Positions 1-6,947 of a stretch of DNA of 64,000 nt are shown here, piece after piece. The notes below the pieces were generated by a model, which made no database searches, was not told the DNA's origin, and saw only the letters and a list, made by a program, of their open reading frames with translations. The stretch covers positions 434,001 through 498,000 of the forward strand of contig NZ_JACVFB010000002.1 in assembly GCF_014529945.1 (NCBI RefSeq), given 5' to 3'. How positions within the stretch are numbered: the first letter of the stretch is position 1; each line of letters begins with the position of its first letter. The stretch comes from Chitinophaga varians (GTDB taxonomy: Bacteria; Bacteroidota; Bacteroidia; Chitinophagales; Chitinophagaceae). The position numbers and the translations under genes are program-made.

Positions 1-225
1 ATACACCATTTCATATTCCGCGAAAGCATTATCGTCTATTTTGGTGTGGAACTCCTCGGTGGTCATGAAATAATAATCCCTTCCGTTCACTTCGCCGGCA
101 CGGGCCGTGCGGGTGGCCGCAGATATAGAGAAGGCCAGTACAGGCATGCTGGCCAGCAATTTCTTTACGATGGTGGTTTTACCCGCTCCGGAGGGGGCGG
201 TGATGATGATGATCTTTTTTTCCAT
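1..225 (-). CDS. gmk: Guanylate kinase, C-terminus cut by window edge
   Basis: Guanylate kinase phosphorylates GMP to GDP with ATP in the cytosol, an essential step of purine nucleotide supply. Only the first 75 residues are in the window. They begin with the P-loop APSGAGKTT at residues 10-18, followed by a segment with SISAATRTAR and NGRDYYF, the GMP-binding signature of the family. The start is the ATG at 225-223. It lies downstream of murA on the same strand, but a strong hairpin at 268-312 separates the two, so it probably has its own transcript or depends on read-through. Identification from the P-loop plus GMP-binding signature is firm; the rest of the protein is outside the window. 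Confidence 0.95.
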   Translation of the reverse strand, partial: MEKKIIIITAPSGAGKTTIVKKLLASMPVLAFSISAATRTARAGEVNGRDYYFMTTEEFHTKIDDNAFAEYEMVY

Positions 226-267
226 TATGCTAATAAAAAATCGAAAAGTGGCGGTGTCATTCAAATG

Positions 268-312
268 CAAAACCCAAAATCCGGCAAAAGGTTGCCCGGA
301 ATTTGGGTTTTG
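268..312 (-). terminator. Rho-independent terminator after murA
   Basis: Two 17-base arms (268-284 and 296-312) pair with one mismatch around an 11-base loop. On the minus strand the stem ends in GGGTTTTG, giving a short U-tract. It sits 23 bases past the murA stop and before gmk, so it probably ends the DUF4290-murA transcript. Confidence 0.75.
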
Positions 313-334
313 AGGTAATATTAACCGTTTGTTT

Positions 335-1645
335 TTATACGCGCTTGATATCGGCTCCCAGGTTTCTCAACCGTTCGTCGATGTACTGGTAACCGCGGTC
401 AATCTGGTCGATGTTCTGGATAGTGCTCTTTCCTTCTGCGCTGAGGGCAGCTATCAGGAGCGATACACCGGCACGGATGTCCGGGGAAGACATGGTGATA
501 CCACGCAGCGGGTGCTGGCGGCCCAGGCCTATTACCACGGCACGGTGCGGATCACACAGTACGATCTGTGCGCCCATGTCAATGAGCTTATCCACAAAGA
601 ACAGGCGGCTCTCGAACATTTTCTGATGGATCATCACGCTGCCTTTGGCCTGTGTAGCCACTACCAGCACAATACTGAGCAGGTCGGGCGTAAAACCGGG
701 CCATGGATGGTCTGCGATGGTCAATATGGAACCATCCAGGAACGTCTGTATTTCATACGTTTCCTGGGAAGGAATATAGATGTCGTTGCCTCTGATTTCC
801 AGCTGAATGCCGAGGGAGCGGAATTTCTCAGGGATGATGCCCAGGCTTTCCACGCCGGCATTTTTGATGGTCAGTTCACTCTGCGTCATGGCAGCGAGGC
901 CGATGAATGATCCGATTTCGATCATGTCCGGCAGCATGGTATGCTGACAGCCGCCGAGGCTGGTCACCCCTTCGATCGTCAGCAGGTTGGAGCCTACACC
1001 GGTGATGCGGGCGCCCATGCTGTTGAGCATTTTACAAAGCTGCTGCAGATACGGTTCGCAGGCAGCATTGTAGATGGTGGTGGTGCCCTGCGCCAGTACC
1101 GCGGCCATCACGATGTTGGCAGTACCGGTTACACTGGGCTCATCCAGCAGCATATAAGTACCTTTCAGGCCACCGGGGGCTTCAAGGCGGAAATAGTTAT
1201 CGTCAGATTCGTAGTTAAATCGGGCGCCCAGTTTCTCAAAACCGATGATGTGCGTGTCCAGACGGCGGCGGCCAATTTTGTCGCCTCCCGGTTTAGGGAT
1301 CAGTGCTTTGCCAAACCTTGCCAGTAGCGGACCGGCAATCATCACGGAGCCACGCAGCCTGCCGGATTTCTTTTTAAAATCAGCACCTTGCAGATAGGCC
1401 AGGTCGATATCGTCTGCCTGAAACTCACATTTGTCGCGGCTGATACGGTTTACTTTTACACCGGCATCACCCAGCAGCTCTATCAACAGGTTGACATCTA
1501 CTATATCGGGAATATTGTGAATGGTGACCTTCTCTGAAGTCAGCATCACGGCACTGATGATCTGTAAAGCCTCGTTTTTGGCACCCTGCGGTATAATTTC
1601 ACCTTTGAGACGGTTGCCACCTCTTACTTCAAAAGCACTGCTCAC
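335..1645 (-). CDS. murA: UDP-N-acetylglucosamine 1-carboxyvinyltransferase, Cys-to-Asp active site
   Basis: MurA transfers enolpyruvate from PEP to UDP-GlcNAc, the first committed step of peptidoglycan synthesis, in the cytosol. The 436-residue length is normal. GAKNEAL at 21-27 holds the conserved substrate-binding lysine. The catalytic loop reads PKPGGDKIGRR, so the residue equivalent to E. coli Cys115 is Asp122. That substitution is known from mycobacteria and chlamydiae to keep activity while removing the target of fosfomycin; resistance here is inferred. The start ATG overlaps the stop of the upstream DUF4290 gene by 4 bases, indicating translational coupling in a two-gene operon. Confidence 0.96.
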   Translation of the reverse strand: MSSAFEVRGGNRLKGEIIPQGAKNEALQIISAVMLTSEKVTIHNIPDIVDVNLLIELLGDAGVKVNRISRDKCEFQADDIDLAYLQGADFKKKSGRLRGSVMIAGPLLARFGKALIPKPGGDKIGRRRLDTHIIGFEKLGARFNYESDDNYFRLEAPGGLKGTYMLLDEPSVTGTANIVMAAVLAQGTTTIYNAACEPYLQQLCKMLNSMGARITGVGSNLLTIEGVTSLGGCQHTMLPDMIEIGSFIGLAAMTQSELTIKNAGVESLGIIPEKFRSLGIQLEIRGNDIYIPSQETYEIQTFLDGSILTIADHPWPGFTPDLLSIVLVVATQAKGSVMIHQKMFESRLFFVDKLIDMGAQIVLCDPHRAVVIGLGRQHPLRGITMSSPDIRAGVSLLIAALSAEGKSTIQNIDQIDRGYQYIDERLRNLGADIKRV

Positions 1646-2352
1646 TTGTTCCTGTTTTTGTTGTATTTGTTATTGTGCTTGTTATTATTTTTTCCTCCGC
1701 CGCTGTTGCTTTTGAACTGTTTGTTCTGCTGGAAGTTTTTACGTTTGTTGGAACGGAAATGATCATTGCCGCCGCCGGTGTTGCCACCCAGGTTGAAGCT
1801 GGTGGTCGGTGCAGATGAGGTAGACGTGCTGCCACCGGTCTGGAATTCCAGGCCGCCATTGGTGATAGCTGCCAGTTCCGCCTTGATGGCGTCGTCGTGC
1901 ACGCTTTCTTTATGCCAGTTGGAATAGGCCAGTTTCATATAGTTGCCGATGCACTGGGTAAACCCTTCTTTCTTCTCGGTATTATCTTCGTGCAGGGCTT
2001 TATCGATCACCATCTCCAGGTTTTTACCGAAGTGACGGTTACGCGGATATTTTTTGGGATAAGGCAAACGGTCCGGTTTTGCCCGCAAAGCTTCCTGTGT
2101 AGGCACCGGATAAGGTGATTCCACTTTCAGGGTGAAGCCGGATATATTGAATATATGGTCCCATAATTTGTGTCTGAAGTCTTCCACATTCCTCAGATGC
2201 GGATTCAGCGTACCCATTAATTCTATCACCGCCATTGCATTGCGCTGGCGCTCCTCGTCGTCTTCTATGGTCCCCAGGAATTCCACCATTTTCTGGATAT
2301 TCCGCCCATATTCCTTCATAATCAGGTAATTACGCGTGGTATTATATTCCAT
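1642..2352 (-). CDS. DUF4290 family protein
   Basis: A 236-residue protein of the Bacteroidota-specific DUF4290 family, whose function is unknown. Residues 1-165 are well ordered, with YNTTRNYLIMKEYG at the N-terminus and the segment YPKKYPRNRHFGKNLE around 97-112. The last 60 residues are low-complexity, rich in Gly, Asn, Ser and Lys, ending in an Asn/Lys tail that looks disordered and nucleic-acid-friendly. No signal peptide or membrane segment is seen. It is the first gene of an operon with murA (4-base overlap), a pairing that suggests a link to cell-wall synthesis, but no biochemical role can be read from the sequence. Confidence 0.88.
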   Translation of the reverse strand: MEYNTTRNYLIMKEYGRNIQKMVEFLGTIEDDEERQRNAMAVIELMGTLNPHLRNVEDFRHKLWDHIFNISGFTLKVESPYPVPTQEALRAKPDRLPYPKKYPRNRHFGKNLEMVIDKALHEDNTEKKEGFTQCIGNYMKLAYSNWHKESVHDDAIKAELAAITNGGLEFQTGGSTSTSSAPTTSFNLGGNTGGGNDHFRSNKRKNFQQNKQFKSNSGGGKNNNKHNNKYNKNRNK

Positions 2353-2423
2353 TATATGTATTTAAAAGTATTATTGATGTAGGAACATCTTAAAGTGAAG
2401 ATAGTAAAGTGACAACATCCCTG

Positions 2424-2431
2424 CAAAAATA
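2424..2431 (-). promoter_or_regulatory. Candidate -7 promoter box for DUF4290-murA
   Basis: On the minus strand this reads TATTTTTG, a full match to the Bacteroidota -7 consensus TAnnTTTG, about 70 bases before the DUF4290 start. No convincing -33 TTTG is found 19-20 bases upstream, so the call rests on one box. Confidence 0.35.
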
Positions 2432-2491
2432 ACAAAAAAATACGAGGAACATTTAACACGGCAGCATTGTTAAGTGAGCTAAAACGATGTT

Positions 2492-3244
2492 ATGGAACTT
2501 CTGAAAGACAAGGTGGCATTGGTAACGGGAGGTGGTTCGGGTATTGGTCGCAGTGTGGCGGAACTATATGCCCGCCACGGGGCCAGCGTGGTAGTCAGCG
2601 ATATTGACGACAAAGGCGGACAGGCGGTGGTGGAGGAAATAAAGCGCGCCGGCGGCAAGGCATTTTTCGTCAAAGCCGATGTGAGCAAAGCGGGCGACAA
2701 CGAGCAGCTGGTAGCAGCCACCATCAGGGAATACGGTAAACTGGACATCGCCTGCAACAATGCGGGCATCGGCGGGGCCGCCGCTCCCACAGGGGATTAT
2801 CAGCTCACGGAGTGGGAAAAAGTAATCGGTATCAACCTCAACGGCGTGTTTTACGGTATGCGATATCAGTTGCCCGTCATGGAAAAAGCAGGCAGCGGCG
2901 TCATCGTGAACATGGCCTCTATCCTTGGCGCCGTGGGTTTCGCAGGCTCCTGCGCCTACGTGGCGGCCAAACATGCGGTGGTAGGCCTTACTCAAACAGC
3001 CGCTATTGAATATGCTGCCAAAGGCATCCGTGTTAATGCCGTAGGCCCCGGATTTATTGAAACACCACTATTAACCAAACATCTGAGCCAGCAGGAGATG
3101 CAGGCATTGGTAGGTCTGCATCCCATAGGCCGGTTAGGCAAGCCGGAGGAAGTGGCGGAACTTGTATTGTGGTTAAGTGCTCCCCTCTCTTCCTTCGTAA
3201 CCGGCGGTTATTACCCGGTAGATGGGGCATACCTGGCTCGATGA
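2492..3244 (+). CDS. Short-chain dehydrogenase/reductase
   Basis: A classical SDR of 250 residues, the family's usual size. The Rossmann cofactor motif TGGGSGIG is at 12-19, Asp37 and Asp39 follow strand 2 (favouring NAD over NADP), NNAG is at 89-92, and the catalytic Ser143, Tyr156 and Lys160 are present (YVAAK). PGFIETPL near 187-194 follows the usual PG motif. It is an NAD-dependent oxidoreductase acting on an alcohol or ketone; the substrate cannot be deduced. It stands alone between the divergent DUF4290-murA operon and an inverted-repeat element at 3250-3382, so its context does not help to assign a pathway. Confidence 0.9.
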   Translation: MELLKDKVALVTGGGSGIGRSVAELYARHGASVVVSDIDDKGGQAVVEEIKRAGGKAFFVKADVSKAGDNEQLVAATIREYGKLDIACNNAGIGGAAAPTGDYQLTEWEKVIGINLNGVFYGMRYQLPVMEKAGSGVIVNMASILGAVGFAGSCAYVAAKHAVVGLTQTAAIEYAAKGIRVNAVGPGFIETPLLTKHLSQQEMQALVGLHPIGRLGKPEEVAELVLWLSAPLSSFVTGGYYPVDGAYLAR

Positions 3245-3249
3245 TTGGA

Positions 3250-3382
3250 TTTTCAAATTTTGATATTTAGTTATTTGACCGGCAATTGTTTTAAAGCGTT
3301 TGTTTTTAAAGAGATTTTCCTTTAAATAGCAACCTGTTATAACGAGACCTCCGACAAATAACTAAATATCAAAATTTCAAAA
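3250..3382. repeat. Inverted-repeat element, TATTTAGTTATTTG family, copy 1
   Basis: Two 28-base arms (3250-3277 and 3355-3382) are reverse complements with a single mismatch and enclose 77 bases. The core TATTTAGTTATTTG recurs in the elements at 5921-6046 and 21241-21352. The element fills the whole gap between the SDR and the hydrolase, and the A of the hydrolase ATG is the last base of the right arm. Confidence 0.75.
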
Positions 3383-4086
3383 TGTACAAATCCCCTCTCC
3401 TGCTGCTGCATGGCGCCCTCGGCGCGGCGACACAGTTCAAAACGCTGGCAGACCAACTGGAACCCTACTACGATATTCATACGCTCAACTTCAGTGGCCA
3501 CGGCAACGTGCCATTTTCCTCCAATGGCTTTAATATACAGGTGTTTGCAGCAGAGGTACTGGAATATCTCGAACAGCATCAGCTTGACTTTGTACATATA
3601 TTCGGATACAGCATGGGCGGTTATGTGGCCATGTACCTGGCCCGGCACTATCCGGAAAAAATAGGGAGGGTGATAACGCTCGCCACCAAATACAACTGGA
3701 ACGAGGCCACGGCAGGTAAAGAAGTGAAGCAGTTGAATCCTGCACTGATAGCGGAAAAAGTACCCGGCTTTGCGAAGCTGCTGGAGGAAAGGCATACCCC
3801 CAACGACTGGAGAGAACTGGTAACGCGTACGGCCCAGCTGATCGAAGATCTGGGCCATCAGTCATTATTGAAGGCCAACGACTATGCACAGGTGGCTTCT
3901 CCCTGTATGCTGATGATGGGAGACCGCGACAACATGGTGTCTTTCACAGAAACCATAGAAGTGTACCGGTCATTACCGGAAGCGCAAATGACTGTTTTAC
4001 CAGACACGGCACATCCGCTGGAAAAAGCAGATGTACCGTTGTTGGCATATTACATCAAAAGATTTACTACACAGAAAATAGACTGA
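3382..4086 (+). CDS. Alpha/beta hydrolase
   Basis: A 234-residue alpha/beta-fold hydrolase of the MenH/BioH-like type. The oxyanion-hole motif LLHGALG is at 8-14, the nucleophile elbow GYSMGG places Ser77, the acid is probably the Asp in MGDRDN, and the catalytic His is in DTAHPLE near 212. There is no signal peptide, so it is cytosolic. It probably hydrolyses an ester or thioester, but the substrate is unknown; a MenH-like role has no support from neighbours. The start codon abuts an inverted-repeat element, so its leader, if any, would lie within that hairpin. The 3' end is 5 bases from the convergent tryptophan dioxygenase gene. Confidence 0.88.
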   Translation: MYKSPLLLLHGALGAATQFKTLADQLEPYYDIHTLNFSGHGNVPFSSNGFNIQVFAAEVLEYLEQHQLDFVHIFGYSMGGYVAMYLARHYPEKIGRVITLATKYNWNEATAGKEVKQLNPALIAEKVPGFAKLLEERHTPNDWRELVTRTAQLIEDLGHQSLLKANDYAQVASPCMLMMGDRDNMVSFTETIEVYRSLPEAQMTVLPDTAHPLEKADVPLLAYYIKRFTTQKID

Positions 4087-4091
4087 GTGGG

Positions 4092-5021
4092 TTATTCGCC
4101 CATCGCCAGTTTGCCCCAGTTATTCAGTTCCTCTTCTGTCCACAGCTCCGGGAAGAATATAATGCGCTTGTTTTTCGGAGGCAGGAACTGTTGCCAGTTG
4201 GTACCACCTGTAGCGGCAATATCTTCCGGCTTTTTGTGCAGGTACCTGACGGCTGACTTATAATGCATCAGGGGCCATCTCACGTTGATGTTCAGGTCAT
4301 ATTCCTTCAACAGGGGGATAACGATCGCTTTATCGGCTTCTGACAGTTGCTGATAGGCAGCCTGAATATTAGATGGCTCGTACCGGGTAGCCAGTTGCAG
4401 GAAGGGTCCCATATATTTCTTCTCAAACTGCTGCAGCGTAAGGGTTTTCTTGCCGGTCGCCAGTTCGGTGGCGCCGCTTCTCCAGTAGATATTGTCCAAT
4501 ACCGTTTTCAGGTCACAATTTTCCATGGCCGGGCGCTGAGGTTCGTATACCAGGTTAGTCAGCCGGGTGGAACAGATCTCGATCATCCTGAACTGTCCGC
4601 TCTGGAAGCCGCTGGCCGGCAGCAGTGCCATTCTAAACTGCAGGAACTGATCTTTATCCATCCCGTCCACCATGATCTCAAATGAGTGGACCAGGTTGCG
4701 GAAATAGTTATTGATCCGTTTTAACTGTGTGGTGAACACGGTCGCGTTCCGCTCCGGTGCAAAGCTGATCTGTTCGATCGCCTGCAGCGTCAGTTTAAAA
4801 TACAATTCCGTTATCTGGTGATAAATGATGAAGATGTTTTCATCCGGAATCGGCGTGCGCGGATGTTGCAGATTCAGCAACACATCCAGTTGGATATAAT
4901 CCCAGTATGTCAGATAGTCCGCGTATAGGAGCCCGTCGAGATAAGAAGACAGGTTCTGCCCCATAGCGGCATATTTTTCCTCCAGCCGTTTTATTTTGTC
5001 GGCAATTTCTGTTGTAACCAT
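4092..5021 (-). CDS. Tryptophan 2,3-dioxygenase family protein
   Basis: A haem dioxygenase that opens the indole ring of L-tryptophan to N-formylkynurenine, the first step of the kynurenine route. Family marks are YWDYIQLDVLLNLQ at 39-52, FIIYHQITELYFKL at 64-77, the FRMALLPASGFQSGQFR block at 129-145, and the probable proximal haem ligand His253 in WPLMHYKSAVRYL, followed by ATGGTNWQQFL. The 309 residues are slightly longer than some bacterial enzymes. The other kynurenine-pathway genes are not next to it, although nadB of the alternative NAD route is at 60.0 kb. An Lrp-type regulator lies 65 bases upstream on the same strand and may control it. Confidence 0.88.
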   Translation of the reverse strand: MVTTEIADKIKRLEEKYAAMGQNLSSYLDGLLYADYLTYWDYIQLDVLLNLQHPRTPIPDENIFIIYHQITELYFKLTLQAIEQISFAPERNATVFTTQLKRINNYFRNLVHSFEIMVDGMDKDQFLQFRMALLPASGFQSGQFRMIEICSTRLTNLVYEPQRPAMENCDLKTVLDNIYWRSGATELATGKKTLTLQQFEKKYMGPFLQLATRYEPSNIQAAYQQLSEADKAIVIPLLKEYDLNINVRWPLMHYKSAVRYLHKKPEDIAATGGTNWQQFLPPKNKRIIFFPELWTEEELNNWGKLAMGE

Positions 5022-5086
5022 TGGCGGAAATTAATCATTCCGGACGAAAAAGCAACTGCAGCCATTTCCGGGTCCGGTCTGCTTAA

Positions 5087-5554
5087 TTATTCCACCACGT
5101 TGATAGTACGGTAAAAGCTTTCTTCGAGAGAGATGAGGGTTTCAGTTCTTTCAATTCCTTTTATTTTCTGCAATTCATCATGAAGGATGCGGCGTAACTG
5201 GGTAATGTCTTTACAGATAATTTCGGCGAACATGCTATAGCTGCCAGTGGTGTAGTTGAGGCGTACCATTTCCGGTATTTTACGCAATTCTTTGGCGACA
5301 GTATCATACATGGAGCTTTTTTCCAGGTAAATGCCGATAAAAGCAATTACATCATAGCCAATCATTTTCAAATCTACGTGTAATTTAGTACCTTTAACTA
5401 TACCCAGTTCTTGCAATTTCTTCATTCTCACATGAATAGTGCCGCCGGAAACGAACAGTTTCTTCCCCAGATCGGCGTAGGAGATCTCAGCATTGTTCAT
5501 CATCTCGCTGATAATCTGCAAATCGAGTTTGTCAATATTCAAATTGTGGCTCAT
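5087..5554 (-). CDS. Lrp/AsnC family transcriptional regulator
   Basis: A 155-residue feast/famine regulator. An N-terminal winged helix-turn-helix (LDLQIISEMM, then ISYADLGKKLFVSGGTIHVR at 24-43) binds DNA, and a RAM/AsnC effector domain (residues about 67-150, with TTGSYSMFAEI) forms the oligomer and senses an amino acid or similar ligand. The reading frame starts at the ATG at 5554, after an A/T-rich leader with a candidate promoter at 5592-5621. The next gene on the same strand is tryptophan 2,3-dioxygenase, so an aromatic amino acid response is a reasonable guess. It is divergent from the tRNA-like RNA gene, and the two promoters share the A/T-rich region 5585-5670. Confidence 0.92.
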   Translation of the reverse strand: MSHNLNIDKLDLQIISEMMNNAEISYADLGKKLFVSGGTIHVRMKKLQELGIVKGTKLHVDLKMIGYDVIAFIGIYLEKSSMYDTVAKELRKIPEMVRLNYTTGSYSMFAEIICKDITQLRRILHDELQKIKGIERTETLISLEESFYRTINVVE

Positions 5555-5591
5555 TTTTACAATTTGTTTTTGAATGTTTTAAAGTTATATG

Positions 5592-5621
5592 CAAATATTT
5601 AAAAAATATCGAAAATTCAAA
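5592..5621 (-). promoter_or_regulatory. Candidate promoter for the Lrp gene
   Basis: On the minus strand TTTG (5621-5618) is followed after 18 bases by AATATTTG (5599-5592), seven of eight matches to TAnnTTTG. The expected start near 5585 gives a leader of about 30 bases. Confidence 0.45.
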
Positions 5622-5637
5622 AATTTTTCTTAAAAAA

Positions 5638-5669
5638 TTTGCAAAGAATCGCCCGCGTCTTTAGATTTG
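5638..5669 (+). promoter_or_regulatory. Bacteroidota-type promoter of the tRNA-like RNA
   Basis: TTTG at 5638-5641, a 20-base spacer, then TAGATTTG at 5662-5669, a full match to TAnnTTTG. Transcription would begin near 5676, giving a 5' leader of about 54 bases before the tRNA-like body that RNase P would remove. Confidence 0.7.
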
Positions 5670-5729
5670 CATTATAATCATTACGAAATAAGCCACCGGA
5701 AAGAACGTGACAGTAATGATAATAAAAAT

Positions 5730-5875
5730 TGTGGGATGATGAAACTGGCAGACATGCCCCCTTGTCTCGGGGGTGGGGAATCCGGGATAAACGTAGCATA
5801 AATGGGTTGACCACTAATCTTAATTGTGCTATGGCTAACTGCCCCGTGGAGGTTCGACTCCTCCTCCTACAGCCA
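5730..5875 (+). tRNA. tRNA-like RNA: class II body, GUC anticodon, 74-base variable region
   Basis: A 146-base tRNA fold. The acceptor stem TGTGGGA (5730-5736) pairs with TCCTACA (5865-5871) with one G-U; G73 and an encoded CCA follow (5872-5875). U8, a 3-bp D-stem (ATG/CAT) and an 11-base D-loop with GG at 5747-5748 are of the leucine-tRNA type. The anticodon stem CCCCC/GGGGG holds the loop TTGTCTC, anticodon GTC at 5764-5766. The T-arm GGAGG-TTCGACT-CCTCC is canonical. Between anticodon stem and T-stem are 74 bases (5774-5847) instead of about 15: a GGGG/CCCC stem encloses a 10-bp hairpin (5792-5801 with 5824-5833). Known E. coli aspartyl identity elements G2-C71, GUC, C38 and G73 are present, while position 10 is A. 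A standard tRNA-Asp has a short variable loop, so this is not an ordinary tRNA-Asp. A translational role is uncertain. Confidence 0.7.
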
Positions 5876-5896
5876 AATTGGTTTAAAGAGCTCGTG

Positions 5897-5920
5897 AGCC
5901 TATGGCCCATGGGCTTTTTT
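5897..5920 (+). terminator. Terminator of the tRNA-like RNA
   Basis: An 8-bp stem AGCCTATG/CATGGGCT (one G-U) with loop GCC, followed directly by six T. It lies 21 bases after the encoded CCA and closes an independent transcription unit. Confidence 0.8.
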
Positions 5921-6046
5921 CATTTAGGGATTTGGCTATTGTGAAATTTGGCTATTGAGCGAGTCCCTGAAGGGCCCTATAGCTAAATAACCAACAAAGC
6001 CTCCCAATAGCCAAATGACCAAATACCCAAATAAAAAAATATCGTG
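5921..6046. repeat. Inverted-repeat element, TATTTAGTTATTTG family, copy 2
   Basis: The left part has two copies of ATTTGGCTATTG (near 5931 and 5948). The right part (about 5982-6040) carries the reverse complement CAATAGCCAAAT, then CCAAATACCCAAAT. The arms are less perfect than in copy 1 but share the same short words. The element fills the space between the RNA terminator and trmB. Confidence 0.6.
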
Positions 6047-6061
6047 GTATTTTTGCGCCAA

Positions 6062-6769
6062 ATGGGACAGAAAAAACTACAACGCTTTGCTGAAATTGAG
6101 ACCTTCTCCAACGTATTGATATACCCGGAAGGCATGCAGGGAAAATGGAACGAGTACTTTAAGAACAATCATCCGGTCACCCTGGAACTGGCCTGTGGCA
6201 AAGGGGATTACACCCTCGGAATGGGCCGCCTGTTCAAAGACCAGAACTTTATCGGGGTAGACCTGAAAGGCAACCGCATCTGGAGAGGCGCTAAAACAGC
6301 CCTCGATGAATCGCTCAATAACGTGGCATTCCTCCGTACGCAGATCGAAAAACTGGACGATTATTTCGCGCCCGGAGAAATCAAAGACATCTGGATCACT
6401 TTCCCGGACCCGTTTCTCCGTAAATCCAAAGCCCGCAAAAGACTGACCCACCCGCGGTTTCTGCAGCTGTATCAGCCTTTGCTGGCAACAGGCGCGACCA
6501 TCAACCTGAAAACGGACTCACCCGAATTATATGCCTTCACACAGGAAGTGATCGCTGCCGCCGGCCTCACCCTTATCGAAGATATCCCGGATGTATATGC
6601 CCTGCCGGAAGTACCGGCCCTGCTGAAAATACAGACCTATTATGAAGGCATGCACCTCGCAGACGGTCGTACCATCCGCTACCTGAAATTCCGGCTGCCA
6701 GACACACCACTGAACTGGCGCAGCATAAAACTGCCTTCCGATGAAGCAACCGTTGGTGGAGAAGATTGA
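6062..6769 (+). CDS. trmB: tRNA (guanine(46)-N7)-methyltransferase
   Basis: TrmB uses S-adenosylmethionine to methylate N7 of G46 in the variable loop of tRNAs. The 235-residue protein has the SAM motif ELACGKGDYTLGMG near 43-56, GVDLKGNRIWRGA, and the family block ITFPDPFLRKSKARKR near 112-127. I chose the ATG at 6062, because an upstream GTG at 6044 adds residues encoded by a promoter-like TATTTTTG box (6048-6055) and homologues start at MGQKKL. If that box is used, the mRNA would be nearly leaderless. The 3' end overlaps the DUF5522 gene by 29 bases. It lies just downstream of the tRNA-like RNA with the unusual variable region; no functional link is shown. Confidence 0.94.
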   Translation: MGQKKLQRFAEIETFSNVLIYPEGMQGKWNEYFKNNHPVTLELACGKGDYTLGMGRLFKDQNFIGVDLKGNRIWRGAKTALDESLNNVAFLRTQIEKLDDYFAPGEIKDIWITFPDPFLRKSKARKRLTHPRFLQLYQPLLATGATINLKTDSPELYAFTQEVIAAAGLTLIEDIPDVYALPEVPALLKIQTYYEGMHLADGRTIRYLKFRLPDTPLNWRSIKLPSDEATVGGED

Positions 6770-6947
6770 TTTTTATTATAACGCGGAGGGCTATATGGTA
6801 TTTACCGAAAAATATCACCTGGACCGGGGCTACTGCTGTGGCAACGGCTGTAAACATTGTCCATTTTCATATGAAAAAGTACCCGAACCCAAAAAGTCCA
6901 TCCTTCTCGAAAAACGCCGCAACGAAGAAAAAGACGGACGACCCTAA
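6741..6947 (+). CDS. Small cysteine-rich DUF5522 protein
   Basis: A 68-residue protein with the dense motif GYCCGNGCKHCPF at 30-42. Four cysteines and one histidine suggest binding of a metal ion. This matches the DUF5522 family of unknown function. It overlaps trmB upstream by 29 bases and the alkyltransferase-like gene downstream by 77 bases, in different frames, so all three are probably co-translated from one mRNA. No signal peptide is present. The pairing with a tRNA methyltransferase hints at a role in RNA, but that is inference. Confidence 0.8.
   Translation: MKQPLVEKIDFYYNAEGYMVFTEKYHLDRGYCCGNGCKHCPFSYEKVPEPKKSILLEKRRNEEKDGRP

Noticed and set aside
5757-5773. Self-splicing intron in a tRNA
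   Set aside because: Group I introns usually sit in the anticodon loop; here that loop is a normal 7 bases and the extra sequence is in the variable region.
5730-5875. Transfer-messenger RNA
   Set aside because: At 146 bases with a normal D-arm and anticodon arm it is too short, and no tag reading frame was found.
6044-6061. GTG start for trmB six codons upstream
   Set aside because: The six codons lie on a promoter-like box and are not part of the family.
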